64,000 bases of DNA from Cornus controversa. Its lineage: Eukaryota > Streptophyta > Magnoliopsida > Cornales > Cornaceae. Numbering within the stretch: position 1 is the stretch's first letter; each line of letters begins with the position of its first letter. The DNA lies in contig CM048853.1 in NCBI GenBank assembly GCA_026545225.1, positions 54,393,755 through 54,457,754 of the forward strand, written 5' to 3'. A program made the position numbers and the translations under genes. Of this stretch, positions 24,166 to 36,514 are shown in pieces. The notes under the pieces are model-generated. The model had not been told where the DNA came from and ran no database searches. It saw only the letters and a program-made list of their open reading frames with translations.

Positions 24166-24797
24166 CTTGCCCTTTTTTTGTTTGAGCATGATAATGCTGT
24201 AATTATGGAATATTTTTTTTGTCAGCTTGCTTGTAAATCCACTGTCATTACCTTTCTTTCTTATATTTTGTTTATCATTGTATTTAAAGATTTTGACTTT
24301 TTATCTGAATATACCAGTTGTAAATAACTGTTATATAGAGTATTGTCATTCTTAATCCTTCACTGCCCTTCTCTTTCTTCAATGGCTGGGCTACTAAATG
24401 AGAGAGAACCAACAGCCTCCCATTGTCTATAACCCTGTTACATATATAGATGAAATCAGAGTTATGAGCACCAATACCTAGATACCTTTGATATTCCTGA
24501 TAGCAAGTGAAGTCATGTTAGAAAGATTACATGGCATATGGACTCTCATTCTCTTTAAACTGTGTTTTTAAACAGTGTTTTTGAACTAGTAATATTCCCA
24601 TTCTACTGTGAAGAAAAACAATGTCTTTAAATCCATAAAACAACCAGAGGTTGTCCAATGAGTCTGCAGTCTGCACATACATGATACATTCATTCTGCCA
24701 GTAATTAATTGACTTCCACAAGAACAAATAGAGCCTACTTAAAATACACTTGGAAGATGATGAGGAAGGCAACTCACAATAGATTGACTGAGTTCAA
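24166..24797. other. Tail-to-tail spacer between URT1 and reductase A
   Basis: It holds both 3' flanks. Part of it (about 24535-24800) is similar to the sequence downstream of reductase B (about 29665-29950), showing that the A/B duplication included the 3' flank. No gene. Confidence 0.65.
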
Positions 24798-25604
24798 TCA
24801 TATATGGACGATGACCGGAGAAAGTAAAGGTCTGTCGGAGAAGAAAGCTTCTAAATTGGCCATAACAAGCTGGAATGCGGCGAAGAAAGATTCCTCAGTG
24901 AAGGCAGATTTATGTGGTAACATGACAACATTATCCAGTGCAAAGAGGTCTTTAGGAACATTGGGTTCATTCTCAAACACATCCAAGCCAGCACCACCAA
25001 TCTCTCCTTCCACCAAACATCGAACCAGTTCCTTCTCGTCGATGATAGCCCCGCGTCCGATGTTAACAATGACTCCATCTTTTCCCAATGCTGACATGAC
25101 TTGTTTGTTAATCATGTGGCGAGTTTGATCGTTTAGTTCACAACAAATCACAAGAACATCGCTGTTAGATGCAAGGTCACAGACATTAGGGTAATAGGGG
25201 TACGAGAGAGATGGTTTCATCTTCTTCTTCCTCGAGTTGTATGAGATGACGCAGCCAAAGGACTCGAGCCTTTTTGCAACTTCTGAGCCAATGCTTCCCA
25301 ATCCTACAATCCCAACTCGTTTGCCTCCCAACTAATATCATCATCAACCACAGGCCACGTGGAATGGAATTATTAGAAACAATTTTAAAAAGTTTAAAAT
25401 TTAAACATAGTAGGTGAAATAAAATGAAAAATTCATGCGCCAAACTCTCTTCTTACATGGGAATAAGCATGTTTTATAATATTATAACGACTTTGATTAT
25501 TATCGAATTTGATTGTTTAATCTATATTCAATTCGCGTCTAATAATTATGTAATTATTGTTAGAACTTTGAGATATTAAAGTATAATAATGAACTAAAAA
25601 AAAA

Positions 25605-25636
<32 letters not shown>

Positions 25637-26584
25637 GCCCTAATTACAGCCAGCATTAAACTAAAGAAATTTGTTACAAGGACCTCCCCTCTAACAGAAA
25701 TGGACTAACAGTGGTTAATTTTTGGGTGAAATGTCTATTATACCCTTATTAATATTATATTGATATATTTTATTTTATTAATATCACAACACTTGGATGT
25801 TAAATTTGACAAATCGAAGCTGAATTCTAAAAAACAGACTTCACAGTTGCGTCCGGAATGGTCCATTTAGCTAGGAACCAGTTTGAGTTGGTAAAAAATG
25901 GCCAAAATTAACTTCCCGGAAAGTTCGCCGGGAAAATGAAGGTGGCCGGAAATTTGCCGGAGAAGATGACCGGAACAGAGCAGCTCGCCGGAAAGTCGCC
26001 AGAGAAGATGACCGGAACAGAGCAGCTCACCGGAAAGTCGCCGGAGAAGATGACCGGAACAGAGCAGCTCGCGCGAAAATTCGCCGGAGAAGATGACCGG
26101 AACCGTGCAGCTCGCCGGAAATTCGCCGGAGAAGATGATCGGAACCCGTGAAAGTCGTCGGAAATTCGTCGGAGAAGATGACCGGAATAGTGCACATCGC
26201 CGGAGAAGATGACCGGAATAGTGTATATATATGTATATATATTATAATCTGAAATATATATATGTGCATATATATATATATAAGTTGATGGGCATTTTGG
26301 TCTTTTCAACTAAAATTTTTCACCAAATTAACGGAATTTTGGACGGAGGGGGTCTGGGTTATAACGGAGCAAACCTCAAGAGAGGTCATTGTAACAAAAT
26401 TCAATAGTTTGATACTGGGTGTAATTAGATCAAACCTCAGGGGAGGTCAGAGTAATTTACCCAAAAAAAAATTGGGAATCTAATTTTCCCAAAGAAAAGA
26501 TAAGTAGTACAAACGTATGGCACTACTAATTTGACACTTGAAAGGACAATGATATGTATAAATAAAAAATACAGGTGTGTGAAA

Positions 26585-26616
<32 letters not shown>

Positions 26617-27099
26617 GAAAGAGTAAAGTAATGTAGCGAAGACCTTGGAACCAAGAGGATAGTCGGCGACAGTAGGCCAAAGTCCACGGCGAACGAATCG
26701 ATCAGCAGCGGTGATTTTTCTCAGTACGTCGATCAACAGCCCGACAGCTATGTCAGCCACGTCTTCGGAGAAGGCACTTCCGGCGTTGGTGACGGCGATT
26801 CCTCGTCGCCGGCACTCCGGCAAGTCGATGTGGTTGACGCCGGCGCTGGCGGTGGCGACGAGCCGAAGCGCCGGGAGGTGGCGGATGATTTCGGCGGTGA
26901 CCGGACTCTTGCCGGAGCAGAGGATGGCCTTGACGGAGTGGGCCTGAGTGGTGAGGAAGAGGTGGGTGGAAAGTGTAGACTCCCAAGCTTTGAGAACTTG
27001 GAACTTTTTGGAGAATTCTTCTTGAAATTGTGTGAAAACCTCTGGTGGAAAGAGGACCAGGATTTGTGGGAGTTGTTCTTCCTGTTGTTGATTTGCCAT
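24798..27099 (-). CDS. Glyoxylate/hydroxypyruvate reductase, HPR3-like, copy A
   Basis: Two exons on the minus strand: 27099-26644 and 25331-24798, with donor TCCAAG|GTCTTC, acceptor ATTAG|TTG and a phase-0 junction; 329 aa. Translation from 27099 starts MANQQQ, as in copy B; an in-frame ATG at 27120 would add seven residues. It is a D-isomer-specific 2-hydroxyacid dehydrogenase. A substrate-binding half precedes the nucleotide-binding half GIVGLGSIG. The residues after the Rossmann strand (SYNSRKKK) suggest NADPH. The triad is Arg245 (NIGRG), Glu274 (DVFENEP) and His292 (LPHKS). The family reduces hydroxypyruvate, glyoxylate and, in some members, hydroxyphenylpyruvate, feeding photorespiratory bypass or phenolic-acid routes. 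No signal peptide or obvious targeting signal is seen. The C-terminus ends SPVIVHI rather than the SPVxDE-type end of most copies. The position next to URT1 matches Arabidopsis At2g45630. Confidence 0.9.
25606..26462. mobile_element. Mutator-type element with 9-bp A-run target duplication, in the copy A intron
   Basis: The left end GGGTAAATTACACTGACCTC matches the reverse complement of the right end, GGGTAAATTACTCTGACCTC; the similarity runs for about 40 bp. Runs of 9-10 A flank both ends, consistent with a 9-bp target duplication, though an A-run is weak evidence. Interior: GC-rich 42-bp tandem repeats and AT-rich tail. No transposase, so non-autonomous. Confidence 0.75.
25955..26225. repeat. 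42-43-bp minisatellite inside the Mutator-type element
   Basis: AGATGACCGGAAC-type units begin at 25964, 26006, 26048, 26091, 26133 and 26176, with a shorter unit at 26207. The GC-rich unit stands out in AT-rich DNA and produces a repetitive open frame on both strands, which I treat as a by-product. Confidence 0.9.
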
Positions 27100-29952
27100 T
27101 GATAAAGATTGAGAGCTCATAACTCAAACTTCAAAACGGGAGGAAGGGAACCAGTGTTGAAGACTTTAATTAGATTCCAGAATTTAATCAATTATGAGAA
27201 TTTAATTCGATTCTTGTCATGGTATTGGTTGGATTGTGAATTCTCACTTTACTCCCAATTCTACTGTACTCCCAATTCTACCGTGTATAAATACATCTAT
27301 GAACAAACACACACACACACACACATATAAAATAAATGCACCTTCTAATCAAGTTTTCACAATTTTTTTTAAACAACTCTATTTAATTTTATGTGATTAT
27401 AATAATAAAATATGAATTAATAAAGTATATATTTATTATCTTCAATTTACACATGCCAAAAACTTAATTTAAGTATTCTTAATGGAAGCAATATTCGGAC
27501 TCTCCTTTTATATATTTACATTTCTCTTGTAAATGAAATGACACTATTAAACCTAACTTCACAATTGAATGATTTTTTTTTTTCAAATCATGCAACTGAA
27601 AATATCCAAAAAAAAAAAATGATCAAGAAAAAACTTACTTCTTTTGAGAGGACCTAAAAAAATGTTATCTATGTTGAATACATTATTTCTTTTGACATAA
27701 CCACCAAAAAGAAAAATTATCGAATTTTGTTTATCTTTATTGAATAAATTATATCTTTTAACTGAAACGAAAAAAAAGATCCAATTTTTTTATTTATTTA
27801 TCTCTATTAAAAAAATTATCTCTTTTGACATGACAAAAAAAAAGACTCAAAACAAAATGTTATATTTGTTGAATAAATTATCTCTTTTGACAGGACAAAA
27901 AAAAAGTTATCTTTATTGAATAAATTATCTCCTTTGACAAGACTTCAAAAAAGTATAGTATGCCCCCAAAACAAAAAAATCCAAAAAAAGTTATTTTGGT
28001 GGAATAAATTATCTCTTTTGACAAAACTACAGAAAAAAATAAAAAATAAAAGGTTATATCTGTTGAATAAATTATTTATTTTGACATGATAAAAAAAGTA
28101 AAAAATAAAAGGTTATCTCTGTTGAATAAATTATCTATTTTGACATGATCCAAAAAAAGTTATTTCTGCTGAATAAATTATCTCTTTTGGCAGAATCAAA
28201 AAAGAAAAAAGAAAAGAAAGCATCCAATAAAAAGTTATCTATTTTGACAATAACCAAAAAATAAAATGAAGTACTAAAGGAAGCAATGAGTTTAATGATC
28301 TTCTTGTTATTTTTTTTAAAAGAATTATACAGGTAGAGTACAATCAGAAAAAAAAGAAAAAGAAAAAGGAATGCAAATATGGCCTCTGTCCTGTTAATTT
28401 ACAAAATTTTATAATTGATTGATAAAAGAACCAATATTTTATTGAATCAATTGATAGGTGACGGAAACTTAATTTAAGTCTTATTTTAATTTTGTGTGGT
28501 CTGGTTAGATGAAGTAATCTTATTCAATTTACTTACTTGACTTCTTATTAAAAAGATAAATACACATAGAGATAAAATAATAAGAAAGAAAATGACAGAA
28601 AATTTTAATAATATGTAGATATTATATATTATAACCTTATATAATATACTTATAACATATTATGTACTATTATTATATCGGATTGAATCAATTATAATCG
28701 TTTTTTGCCAAGGTTAAAATAAATAAATTAGTCATATTCTATATCTGATTTATTTTAGCTGATGGAAGATCAGATTTGGATCACTATAATTTTTCATATT
28801 AAATCATTCAATTTATATTTGAATTTCAAATCATTTTAGATAGGTAATAGTTATTAGAGGTTCTTGTTTAACATCAGATCTGGTTGGGGAATGTCACAGG
28901 CTTATAAAGGTGGATATGTTACACTACTCGAATTTGAATAAAAAAGATTACGAGCTTGTAAGAGTGAGTATGCAATATTATCTAACAACTTCAAACAAGC
29001 GTCTGACATGTTACCGTCAAGGTAAAGTCATTTGATTCATACTCTTATTGTAATCAACAATTGTATCAGGCCAATATTAGGTGTGTAGAGGAGGTGAAGA
29101 GGAATGATATTTTTTTGAACTTATGGCTTCATATTTGGACAAAATTTCATATGAAGGTTAAGATGTAATGAGGAATAAGCAATGCTAATAGGCTAATCAA
29201 TGGTTAACCAATGTGAATATTGTTGGCTCAAGGTTGGTTAATGGCTTAATAATCAAGTAGTCATGAATACCAAAAGATGGTTCCGTTTGTTGTTATTCTT
29301 TGTAGTGATTGACTTGGTTCAAAGATTCACCTTATTTCGTTCTTAATTTTTTAGGAAAACATATTTCAATCACTAAAAAGAAGTTGGTTTTGATTTAGTT
29401 GTCAGAAAAAAAAAAAAAAAAAGTTGATTTCAGTTTACCTCATCACTAGTAAAATCGAAGGTAGAAAGGTAGAAAGAAATCATCTCCAATGAAAAATACC
29501 AACAGATTCCTTCAATAATCACGTTACTACAATGAGTGATTCCCGCATTTTTTTCCAATGACGACAATCATCACTATTGGGGGGTAACGTGAGTTACCAC
29601 CTATAGTCATTAACGTAAACTGTGAAAATTCTCTCACAGGAAATGATTTTGATCCATGATATATAGAGTCTAGACTCTCATTCTCTGCAACCTCGGGTGC
29701 TAAAACTTTTTAAATTGTGTTTTCAAACTACTATTTATCCCATTCAATAGTGAATAAAAAAATGTAGCTAAATCCATAAATTAAAAAAACAAAAAAAAAA
29801 CAGAGGTTGTCTAGGGAGATTCTAATCAGAAAGCACATACTTTCTGCCTGTAATTCACTTCCACAAGAACAAATAGAGCTTTGCTAAAATACACTAGTAG
29901 AACATGATGAGGAAGCTAACTCACAATAGATTGACTTAGTTCATTACTTCAT
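27100..29952. other. Spacer between reductase copies A and B
   Basis: It includes the copy A promoter side (27100-27300, with an AC run at about 27308-27324), a degenerate AT-rich tandem repeat (separate entry), then about 1.6 kb of AT-rich DNA without a recognisable gene. The last about 280 bp is the 3' flank of copy B. Confidence 0.55.
27657..28250. repeat. Degenerate AT-rich tandem repeat, about nine units
   Basis: The core TTGAATAAATTATCTCTTTT followed by GACATGAC and an A-run recurs about nine times with irregular spacing of about 45-80 bp. Units vary by substitutions and A-run length, so the array is old. Confidence 0.75.
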
Positions 29953-32900
29953 TCACTCATCCATAACTGGAGAAAGTAAAGGTCTGTTAGAGAAGAAAGC
30001 TTCTAAATTGCCCATAATAAGCTGGAATGTTTCGAAGAAAGATTCCTCTGTGCGGGCAGCTCTATGTGGTAACATGACAACATTATCCAGTGCAAAGAGG
30101 TCTTTAGGAACATTGGGTTCATTCTCAAACACATCCAAGCCAGCACCACCAATCTCTCCTTCCACCAGACATCGAACCAGTTCCTTCTCGTCGATGATAG
30201 CCCCGCGGCTGATGTTAACAATGACTCCATCTTTTCCCAATGCTGACATGACTTCCTTGTTAATCATGTGTCGAGTTTGATCATTTAGTTCACAACAAAT
30301 CACAAGGGCATCGCTGTTAGATGCAAGGTCACAGACATCAGGGTAATAGGAGTATGAGAGAGACGCTTTCTTCTTCCTCGAGTTGTATGAGATGATGCAG
30401 CCGAAGGCCTCGAGCCTTTTAGCGACTTCTGAGCCAATGCTTCCCAATCCTACAATCCCAACTCGTTTGCCTCCCAACTAATATCCATCAAACACCACCA
30501 CTTCATCAAATGAGGAAAACAAATGTTGCATTAATTAGTCACTACAATGAGATCTACATACAACACTTAAATCACTTTTTCGTGCTGAATGCAATTGTAT
30601 CCTACCATATTGTAGACACCTGATATATCGACTCATGTAAATATTTGGACCAAAGGTCGAATGCAGATTATTTGTCATGTATTTAGCCAAGCATCATCCT
30701 TAGTTTCTGGTTCCCGCTAATATGCCAACATAAAAGCAATCACTTTGCTTAATAATGCATAATTATCTGCAATCCATCCATATTGAGACAAAAACTAGTT
30801 TCTTTTAGGAATATACAGATACCAATCATACCATACATGTATGTGCGGCATATATGCTATAGACATGTACACACATATATTCTTATTGTTTATTGTGATC
30901 AAGATATATATGGGATCATAATTTCTCTTAAGGAGCAGTGATGACATGGTTTCATTAAGGAATTTAACATTGACACACAGTGATTCTTACTTGTGCGATG
31001 ATACATTATCGGTTGATGACACTGATCCGGTGCAAGGAAGAATTTCTGCCAATTAAGAGGGTAGTCGGTGTTGATGGCCAAAACGTGCACATGTATAGAG
31101 GCCATGACCAGTATAAATTTGCCCATATTGGAAGGGGAAAAATGCAAAAAAACACTCCCAAGGTTCACATTTTGTGCACCTACCACCCTTACAGTTTTTA
31201 TTGCGTATACAAATTCTTATTGTTTTTTCAAATGTTCCAAACAAGGGCTTGCCGTCAGTGAACTAGTAGCAGATGACCGTACAGTCATGTGCATTGCACA
31301 TGACATATTTCACACCATGAAAACCAAAAAAATACCCTTTTCTCTCATTCAAAAATATTTTTAAACACATAATATATGTACATATGTACTTATATATACT
31401 CCCTCTCCCATTGCTCACTGGATATAAATATATATATATATATATATATTTTATTGATAGACTGTTGAGAGTAGGTACATTCAGAAGCTGCTTCCTTTAT
31501 ACCAATATGAAGAGTATCACAAAAGTCTATATTCACTCTCAACTTCAACCCAAGATTACACAAGGAATAACAATTTTGTTTGCACTACGAGGCAACCAAC
31601 TCAGCTTCAGATTTGGAGACTGGTTGAGAAGAAACTGGATGCCATTCTATATAGAAACAATAGACACACTGGGAGAAGACATTTCAATAACCTCTTTCAT
31701 CGTCATCATCTTTGCTTAATTACATATACATGGAGTCGGCCACATGAATTAGAGTTCATCAAAAATATTTAATTTAAGTTTTACTGTCGGTTGTCTACTT
31801 GACACTAACCAGCCTTTTTTTCACATATGGCTTTGGAGTACCGGTAATGGAAGAGTCAAGAATCTGAGTAGGTATGCATCACACGAACGTGACTTGGCGA
31901 CCAAGGACAAATGCACGAGTTGACATTACCGCCCAAACATGAAACAAACCAGCCCGCGCAACTTAGGTTGTTCTATGTAATAGGTTTTTTAAGGCATTGT
32001 TTGACAATGCCTCGTCTTTTTCAAGTCTTCGTTACGGGCAAATTCACGAGTAGGCCCTCATGTGCTTTGAAAGTGAAGGTTAAAAGGCTGTTTTCTACCC
32101 AAGAGGGGGATATATGCACCGTATGCATGTCATACGAGTAGAGTTCTACAATACTCTGAAAATTTCTTCCATATAAAACGTCATTTTTTATTTGAACAAT
32201 GCTACACGTCTCGAATAAATATCACAAATTTTAACTCGAATCTATGTGACATGTGATATAGTCCATTATTTTAGGAAATAAAATTAAATGGTAAGTTATT
32301 ATCGGTGGAATTCCCCACATACACGGAGTCCCTATGGTATTATCACCTGCCACATAGATTTGAGTTAAAATTTATGAAATAAAATTGTAACGTTTAACAT
32401 TTCTCTTTTTATTTTTATAAGAGATGATAGAAAATGGAGACTTTTACGAGATACATGATATTTAATAATTTTCTATATGGGAAATACACCATACAAGACT
32501 CCTATGATTCTATTATTTTGTTTTCCACACGAAGATTTACTCTGAAACTCTGATTGGTTATCCCATCCCAAATTTCAGGTCATATTTAATGTTTTCAATA
32601 GTCTAATTCATATACGAACATTTGATTTTTATTCCTTTTTTTAATAAAAAGAAGAAATATGTACCCGGACAGAAGTGTGAGACAAAAAAAATAATTTGAC
32701 ATGTCTACTTAATTTTGAGCAATGCTACACGTTATGAAAATATTTCCTGAATTTTTATCATAAATGATATGGCAATTAAACGGTGAGTTATTATTGGTGG
32801 GATTCCTTTCATATCCGGAGTCCTAATGGTATTATGACCCGCCACGTCATTCTTGATAGCAATTCATGATAAAATTTCATGAAGTTTAGCATTTCTCCTT

Positions 32901-33496
32901 AATTTTAGCCGGAAAAAATGTTATTGAGTTTGATACAATAATAATTTCACACGTGTAATATGTATGAATAATATTTGTGAGAAAAAAAAATAGTCCTAAA
33001 AAAGAAAAAGTTAACAAGTAATATAGGGAAGGGAAGGGAAGACCTTGGAACCAAGAGGATAGTCGGCGACGATAGGCCAAAGTCCACGGCGAACGAACCG
33101 ATCAGCTGCAGTGATTCTTCTCAGTACGTCGATCAACAGCCCGACGGCTATGTCAGCCACGTCTTCGGAGGAGGTATTTCCGGCGTTGGTGACAGCGATT
33201 CCCCGCCGCCGGCACTCCGGCAGGTCGATGTGGTTGACGCCGGCGCCAACGGTGACGACGATCCGAAGAGTCGGGAGATGGCGTATGACATCGGCGGTGA
33301 CAGGAGCTCTGCCGAAGCAGAGGATGGCCTTGACGGAGTGGGCCTGAGTGGTGAGGAAGAGGTGGGTGGAAAGTGGAGACTCCCAAGCTTTGAGAACCTG
33401 AAACTTTTTGGAGAATTCTTCTTGAAAGTGTGTGAAAATATCTGGTGGAGTGAGGACCAGTAGTTGTGGGAGTTGTTCCTGTTGTTGATTTGCCAT
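29953..33496 (-). CDS. Glyoxylate/hydroxypyruvate reductase, HPR3-like, copy B
   Basis: Two exons: 33496-33044 and 30477-29953 (minus strand), joined in phase 0 at the same site as the other copies; 325 aa. It starts MANQQQEQLPQLLV and is the closest relative of copy A in the window. It has the nucleotide motif GLGSIG, Arg242 (NISRG, where most copies read NIGRG), Glu271 (DVFENEP) and His289 (LPHRA). The intron is 2.57 kb and carries two Mutator-type MITEs. As with copy A, hydroxypyruvate and glyoxylate are the likely substrates, and the SYNSRKKK stretch suggests NADPH. I see no disabling change, so it is probably functional. Copies A and B share 3' flanks, so the pair arose by tandem duplication. 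Confidence 0.9.
30478..32193 (-). other. Intron of reductase B, proximal part
   Basis: AT-rich intron sequence with a TA run at about 31424-31449. Several short open frames on both strands have no recognisable motif. Confidence 0.6.
32194..32405. mobile_element. Mutator-type MITE, copy 2
   Basis: 212 bp starting GAACAATGCTACACG and ending AACATTTCTC, flanked by a perfect 9-bp duplication TTTTTATTT (32185-32193 and 32406-32414). It lies in the copy B intron. The interior is more diverged than in copies 4 and 5. Confidence 0.8.
32717..32897. mobile_element. Mutator-type MITE, copy 3
   Basis: 181 bp starting GAGCAATGCTACACG and ending GCATTTCTC, flanked by a perfect 9-bp duplication CTTAATTTT (32708-32716 and 32898-32906). 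It lies in the copy B intron, about 310 bp from copy 2. Confidence 0.85.
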
Positions 33497-33761
33497 TTAT
33501 GGGGATTAAGAACTGAGAACTCAAACTTGAAAAAAAGGAAGAAGAGAACCAGTGTTTAAGTAATAGTATCGATGATCAATCAATTATGGGAATTTGATTC
33601 CATTTTTGTCATGGTATCGGTTTGATTGTGAAGGGAATTTGGGGATAGGGCTGCACACTTGTCACTTCCAAGCACGGAAACGCGGTAGGGGACGAGAAAT
33701 TTCAAAATCACATGATACAAAGATATGTAAATATAAAAATAATAAATTATATTTTTATATA

Positions 33762-35070
33762 GGAAAAATTACACTTTCCTGTAAATAGACGAAATAAGAG
33801 ATACCTTCTCTATAATTTAAAAAATAACTGACCTCCTATGTTAGTGTACCTTTTGTAACACTGATCTCTTCTGTCAGTGGTATAGGTATGAAAACTGATG
33901 ATGTCATTGTATATTTGAGCTAAAAATTTCAAAATGCCCTCTAAAATGTATGAAAGGATTGAAATATCCTCATTTAACATATTATTTGTGTACAATTTTG
34001 CCCCCACTATTCATTATCTTCTTCCCCAACAAAATACAGCATTGTATATATATATACAGGGAGAGAGATAGTTTATTGTAATTATTTGTATTTAATTATA
34101 TATTTATGTATATGTATACATACATATATATATACATACACAGAGAGAGAAAGAGATAGTTTGGAGATATATATATATAGAGAGAGAGAGCTAGCACTGG
34201 AATCAACCCACCAAGCTTCTCCGCGGCCCAACCCCATCGACTACCCCTCCACCTTCGGATTTACCATCTGTCGTTCCTTCTCCGGCAGCCCAACCCCATC
34301 GACCACCCCTTAGGATCTATCACTGCCTCCTCCACCTCCAGATTTACCATCCGCCGTTCTTTCTCCGGTGACCTAACCCTATTGACTACCCCTCCGGATC
34401 TACCACCGCCTTTGCCATCTCCTCCACCTCCGGATCTACCACATGTCGTTTTTTCTCCGGGGTGGAACTTTGTCGGAAGATGTCGTGGGTGGTCGGTTGT
34501 GGTGTTGAAGGTGAGGCTATACAAGTATACACTCAATAATTTATATTGGCTTTCTTCATGTGTTTGTGTATGTATATAATGTGTGTGTATATATATGTAA
34601 GTGCTATATAATACGTATATAAGTGTCTCTCTCTCCTCTCTCACCATTTTCTCTCTCCTCTCCAATTTCGAGAGCTCCATGGTCGCCGATTCGCTGGTAT
34701 TGAGCACCAGTGATCTATATATATATATATATATGTATGTATTTGCAGAGAAAGAGAAGAGAAGAAGAGAATTGGGAAAGGTGGAGAGACAATTTGCAGA
34801 GAAGAGAATAAAAGTTAGGTGAGGGAGAGAGACGGTGAGAGAGGAGAGAGAAAAAAAAGTGAATGAGTTAAAGTGAAAGGGTAGATAGGTCTTTTTACAT
34901 TATTAGATATTTTTAAATAAAATATAATAAAAAGTACATGGGTATAATTGTCTTTTTGCATTATTGATCAACCGACAATACTAACAGGGGAGGTCAATGT
35001 TATTTTTGAAACTACAGAGGATGTATCTGTTATTTCGCCTATTTACAGAAGAGATCAATGTAATTTTTCC
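33762..35070. mobile_element. Mutator-type element, 1.3 kb, perfect 9-bp target duplication
   Basis: Terminal inverted repeats begin GGAAAAATTACACTTTCC on the left and GGAAAAATTACATTGATC on the right (reverse complement); similarity continues into CTGTAAATAGxCGAAATAA. The 9-bp duplication TTTTATATA is perfect (33753-33761 and 35071-35079). The interior has a GC-rich, imperfectly repeated block (about 34205-34470) rich in CCGGATCTACCACC-type sequence, then AG/TA runs. No transposase is seen. It sits about 265 bp upstream of copy B. Confidence 0.8.
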
Positions 35071-35079
35071 TTTTATATA

Positions 35080-35988
35080 TATAGAAATTGAGTTATTAAT
35101 ATTTTATTTATAAAAATATTATAATGAAAAGAAAAGTTAAAAGAGTCATATTTTATAATTTGTATAAATAAATTTTGTATTAAATGATGATATATATGTC
35201 AACGCATTTTTTAGAAAATAAAATTTAAATGTTTTTTAACAATTATATTATAATTTTTTTCCTGAAAAAGTTACATTTTTAATATTTAAAACTTGTTAAA
35301 AATGTGTTTTGAAGTATTTGAGAGCATCGGATGTGAGTCAAAGTATAGATTGTGTTCGAAATAAATAAAAATATGTATTTTAAAATTATGAACACACTTA
35401 AAAATTATTGAACACATATTCATGAGTATAAAATATGCATACATTACTCTTGTTAGTGGCAGACCTAGTAGTATATGAAAAAAATGGAGGGAGAGGTTAA
35501 ATGTAAATTTCTTTATATATGTTTTTAAAATTAATTTTTTATATAAGGTGTTCCAAAAATGTTGGGAGGGTGATGGCTTTCGTTGGTGGTCACTGTGGTC
35601 CCGATCTGGTGCACAAAGAGAATAAGAATTCCTTACTTCGATCTTAATTGTGTGGTCCTGCTACCTTAAATCAACACAACCATTCATAATAGAGTATTAA
35701 ACTAGTCCTGTCAAATCTTAGACAGATGCCACTTGTCTGGCACCGGCCACATTAATAAAATCTTTATGAACATACAATTGTGACTACTTGAAGCTTTACA
35801 TTCATTCATTCAGACCAATTAGAAAAGATAACTTTTCTAAATTGAATTAATGGGGTTTTAATCCCATTACCTAAAATTAAAATTAAAATAAAAGAAAACA
35901 TTACTCAACAAATTTTTTTTTTTTTAATCAATGACTAACTGAATATAGCATATCCTAAACAAGATCAACTAACTTAACTGTGTGCAGA

Positions 35989-36040
<52 letters not shown>

Positions 36041-36042
36041 AC
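35080..36042. other. Spacer, no gene recognised
   Basis: AT-rich sequence ending in a GT run and a GA run (about 35990-36036). No exon-2 sequence of the reductase family is found here, although this is where it would lie for relic C. Confidence 0.55.
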
Positions 36043-36442
36043 CTTGGAGCCTAGAGGTAGTAGCCGGTGGTGGGCCAAAGTCCACCGCCAACGAACTCTT
36101 CTCAGTACGTCGATCAACAGTCCCACTGCCTTACCAGCCACGTCTTCAGTGTAGAAAGTTCCCGCGTTGGTGACGGGGATTTCCCGTCGGTGGCACTCCG
36201 GAAGGTCAATGTGGTTGACACTGGTGCTGACGGTGACGAGCAGCTGAAGCGCCGGAGCTGACGGTGTGCGCGTGTGGTGAGGAATGCCACAGTGGAGAGT
36301 GGAGACACTCCCAAGCTTTTAGGACTTGAAACCTCTTCACGAATTCATCTTGAATTGAAATGCTGTGAAAAACGGTGTTGAACGGAGGACTAGCAATTGT
36401 GGAAGTTCTTGTTATTTCTGATAGTTTTTTTTCTTCTGCCAT
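36043..36442 (-). pseudogene. Decayed exon 1 of an HPR3-like reductase, relic C
   Basis: Minus-strand sequence similar to exon 1 of the array genes. It starts with an ATG at 36440-36442 (MAEEKK), keeps FVKRFQVLKAWE, then shows frame changes and deletions. The conserved part NHIDLPEC and GLLIDVLRR reads in a different frame from the start. The stretch corresponding to ITAADR is missing, and the next stretch is frameshifted until LGSK. The end GCTCCAAG|GT still resembles the donor of the intact genes. No exon 2 follows, and the copy is about 55 bp shorter than intact exon 1. It is therefore non-functional for this enzyme. Confidence 0.88.
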
Positions 36443-36477
36443 TGATGAAGATTGAGATTTAGAGAGAACCACTTTTG

Positions 36478-36514
<37 letters not shown>

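Noticed and set aside
25936-26309. Repetitive open frames on both strands (EKMTGTEQ-type peptides)
   Set aside because: By-product of the 42-bp minisatellite inside a transposable element in an intron.
30899-31719. Several 90-110-codon open frames in the reductase B intron
   Set aside because: They overlap on both strands, show no family motif, and lie inside an intron.
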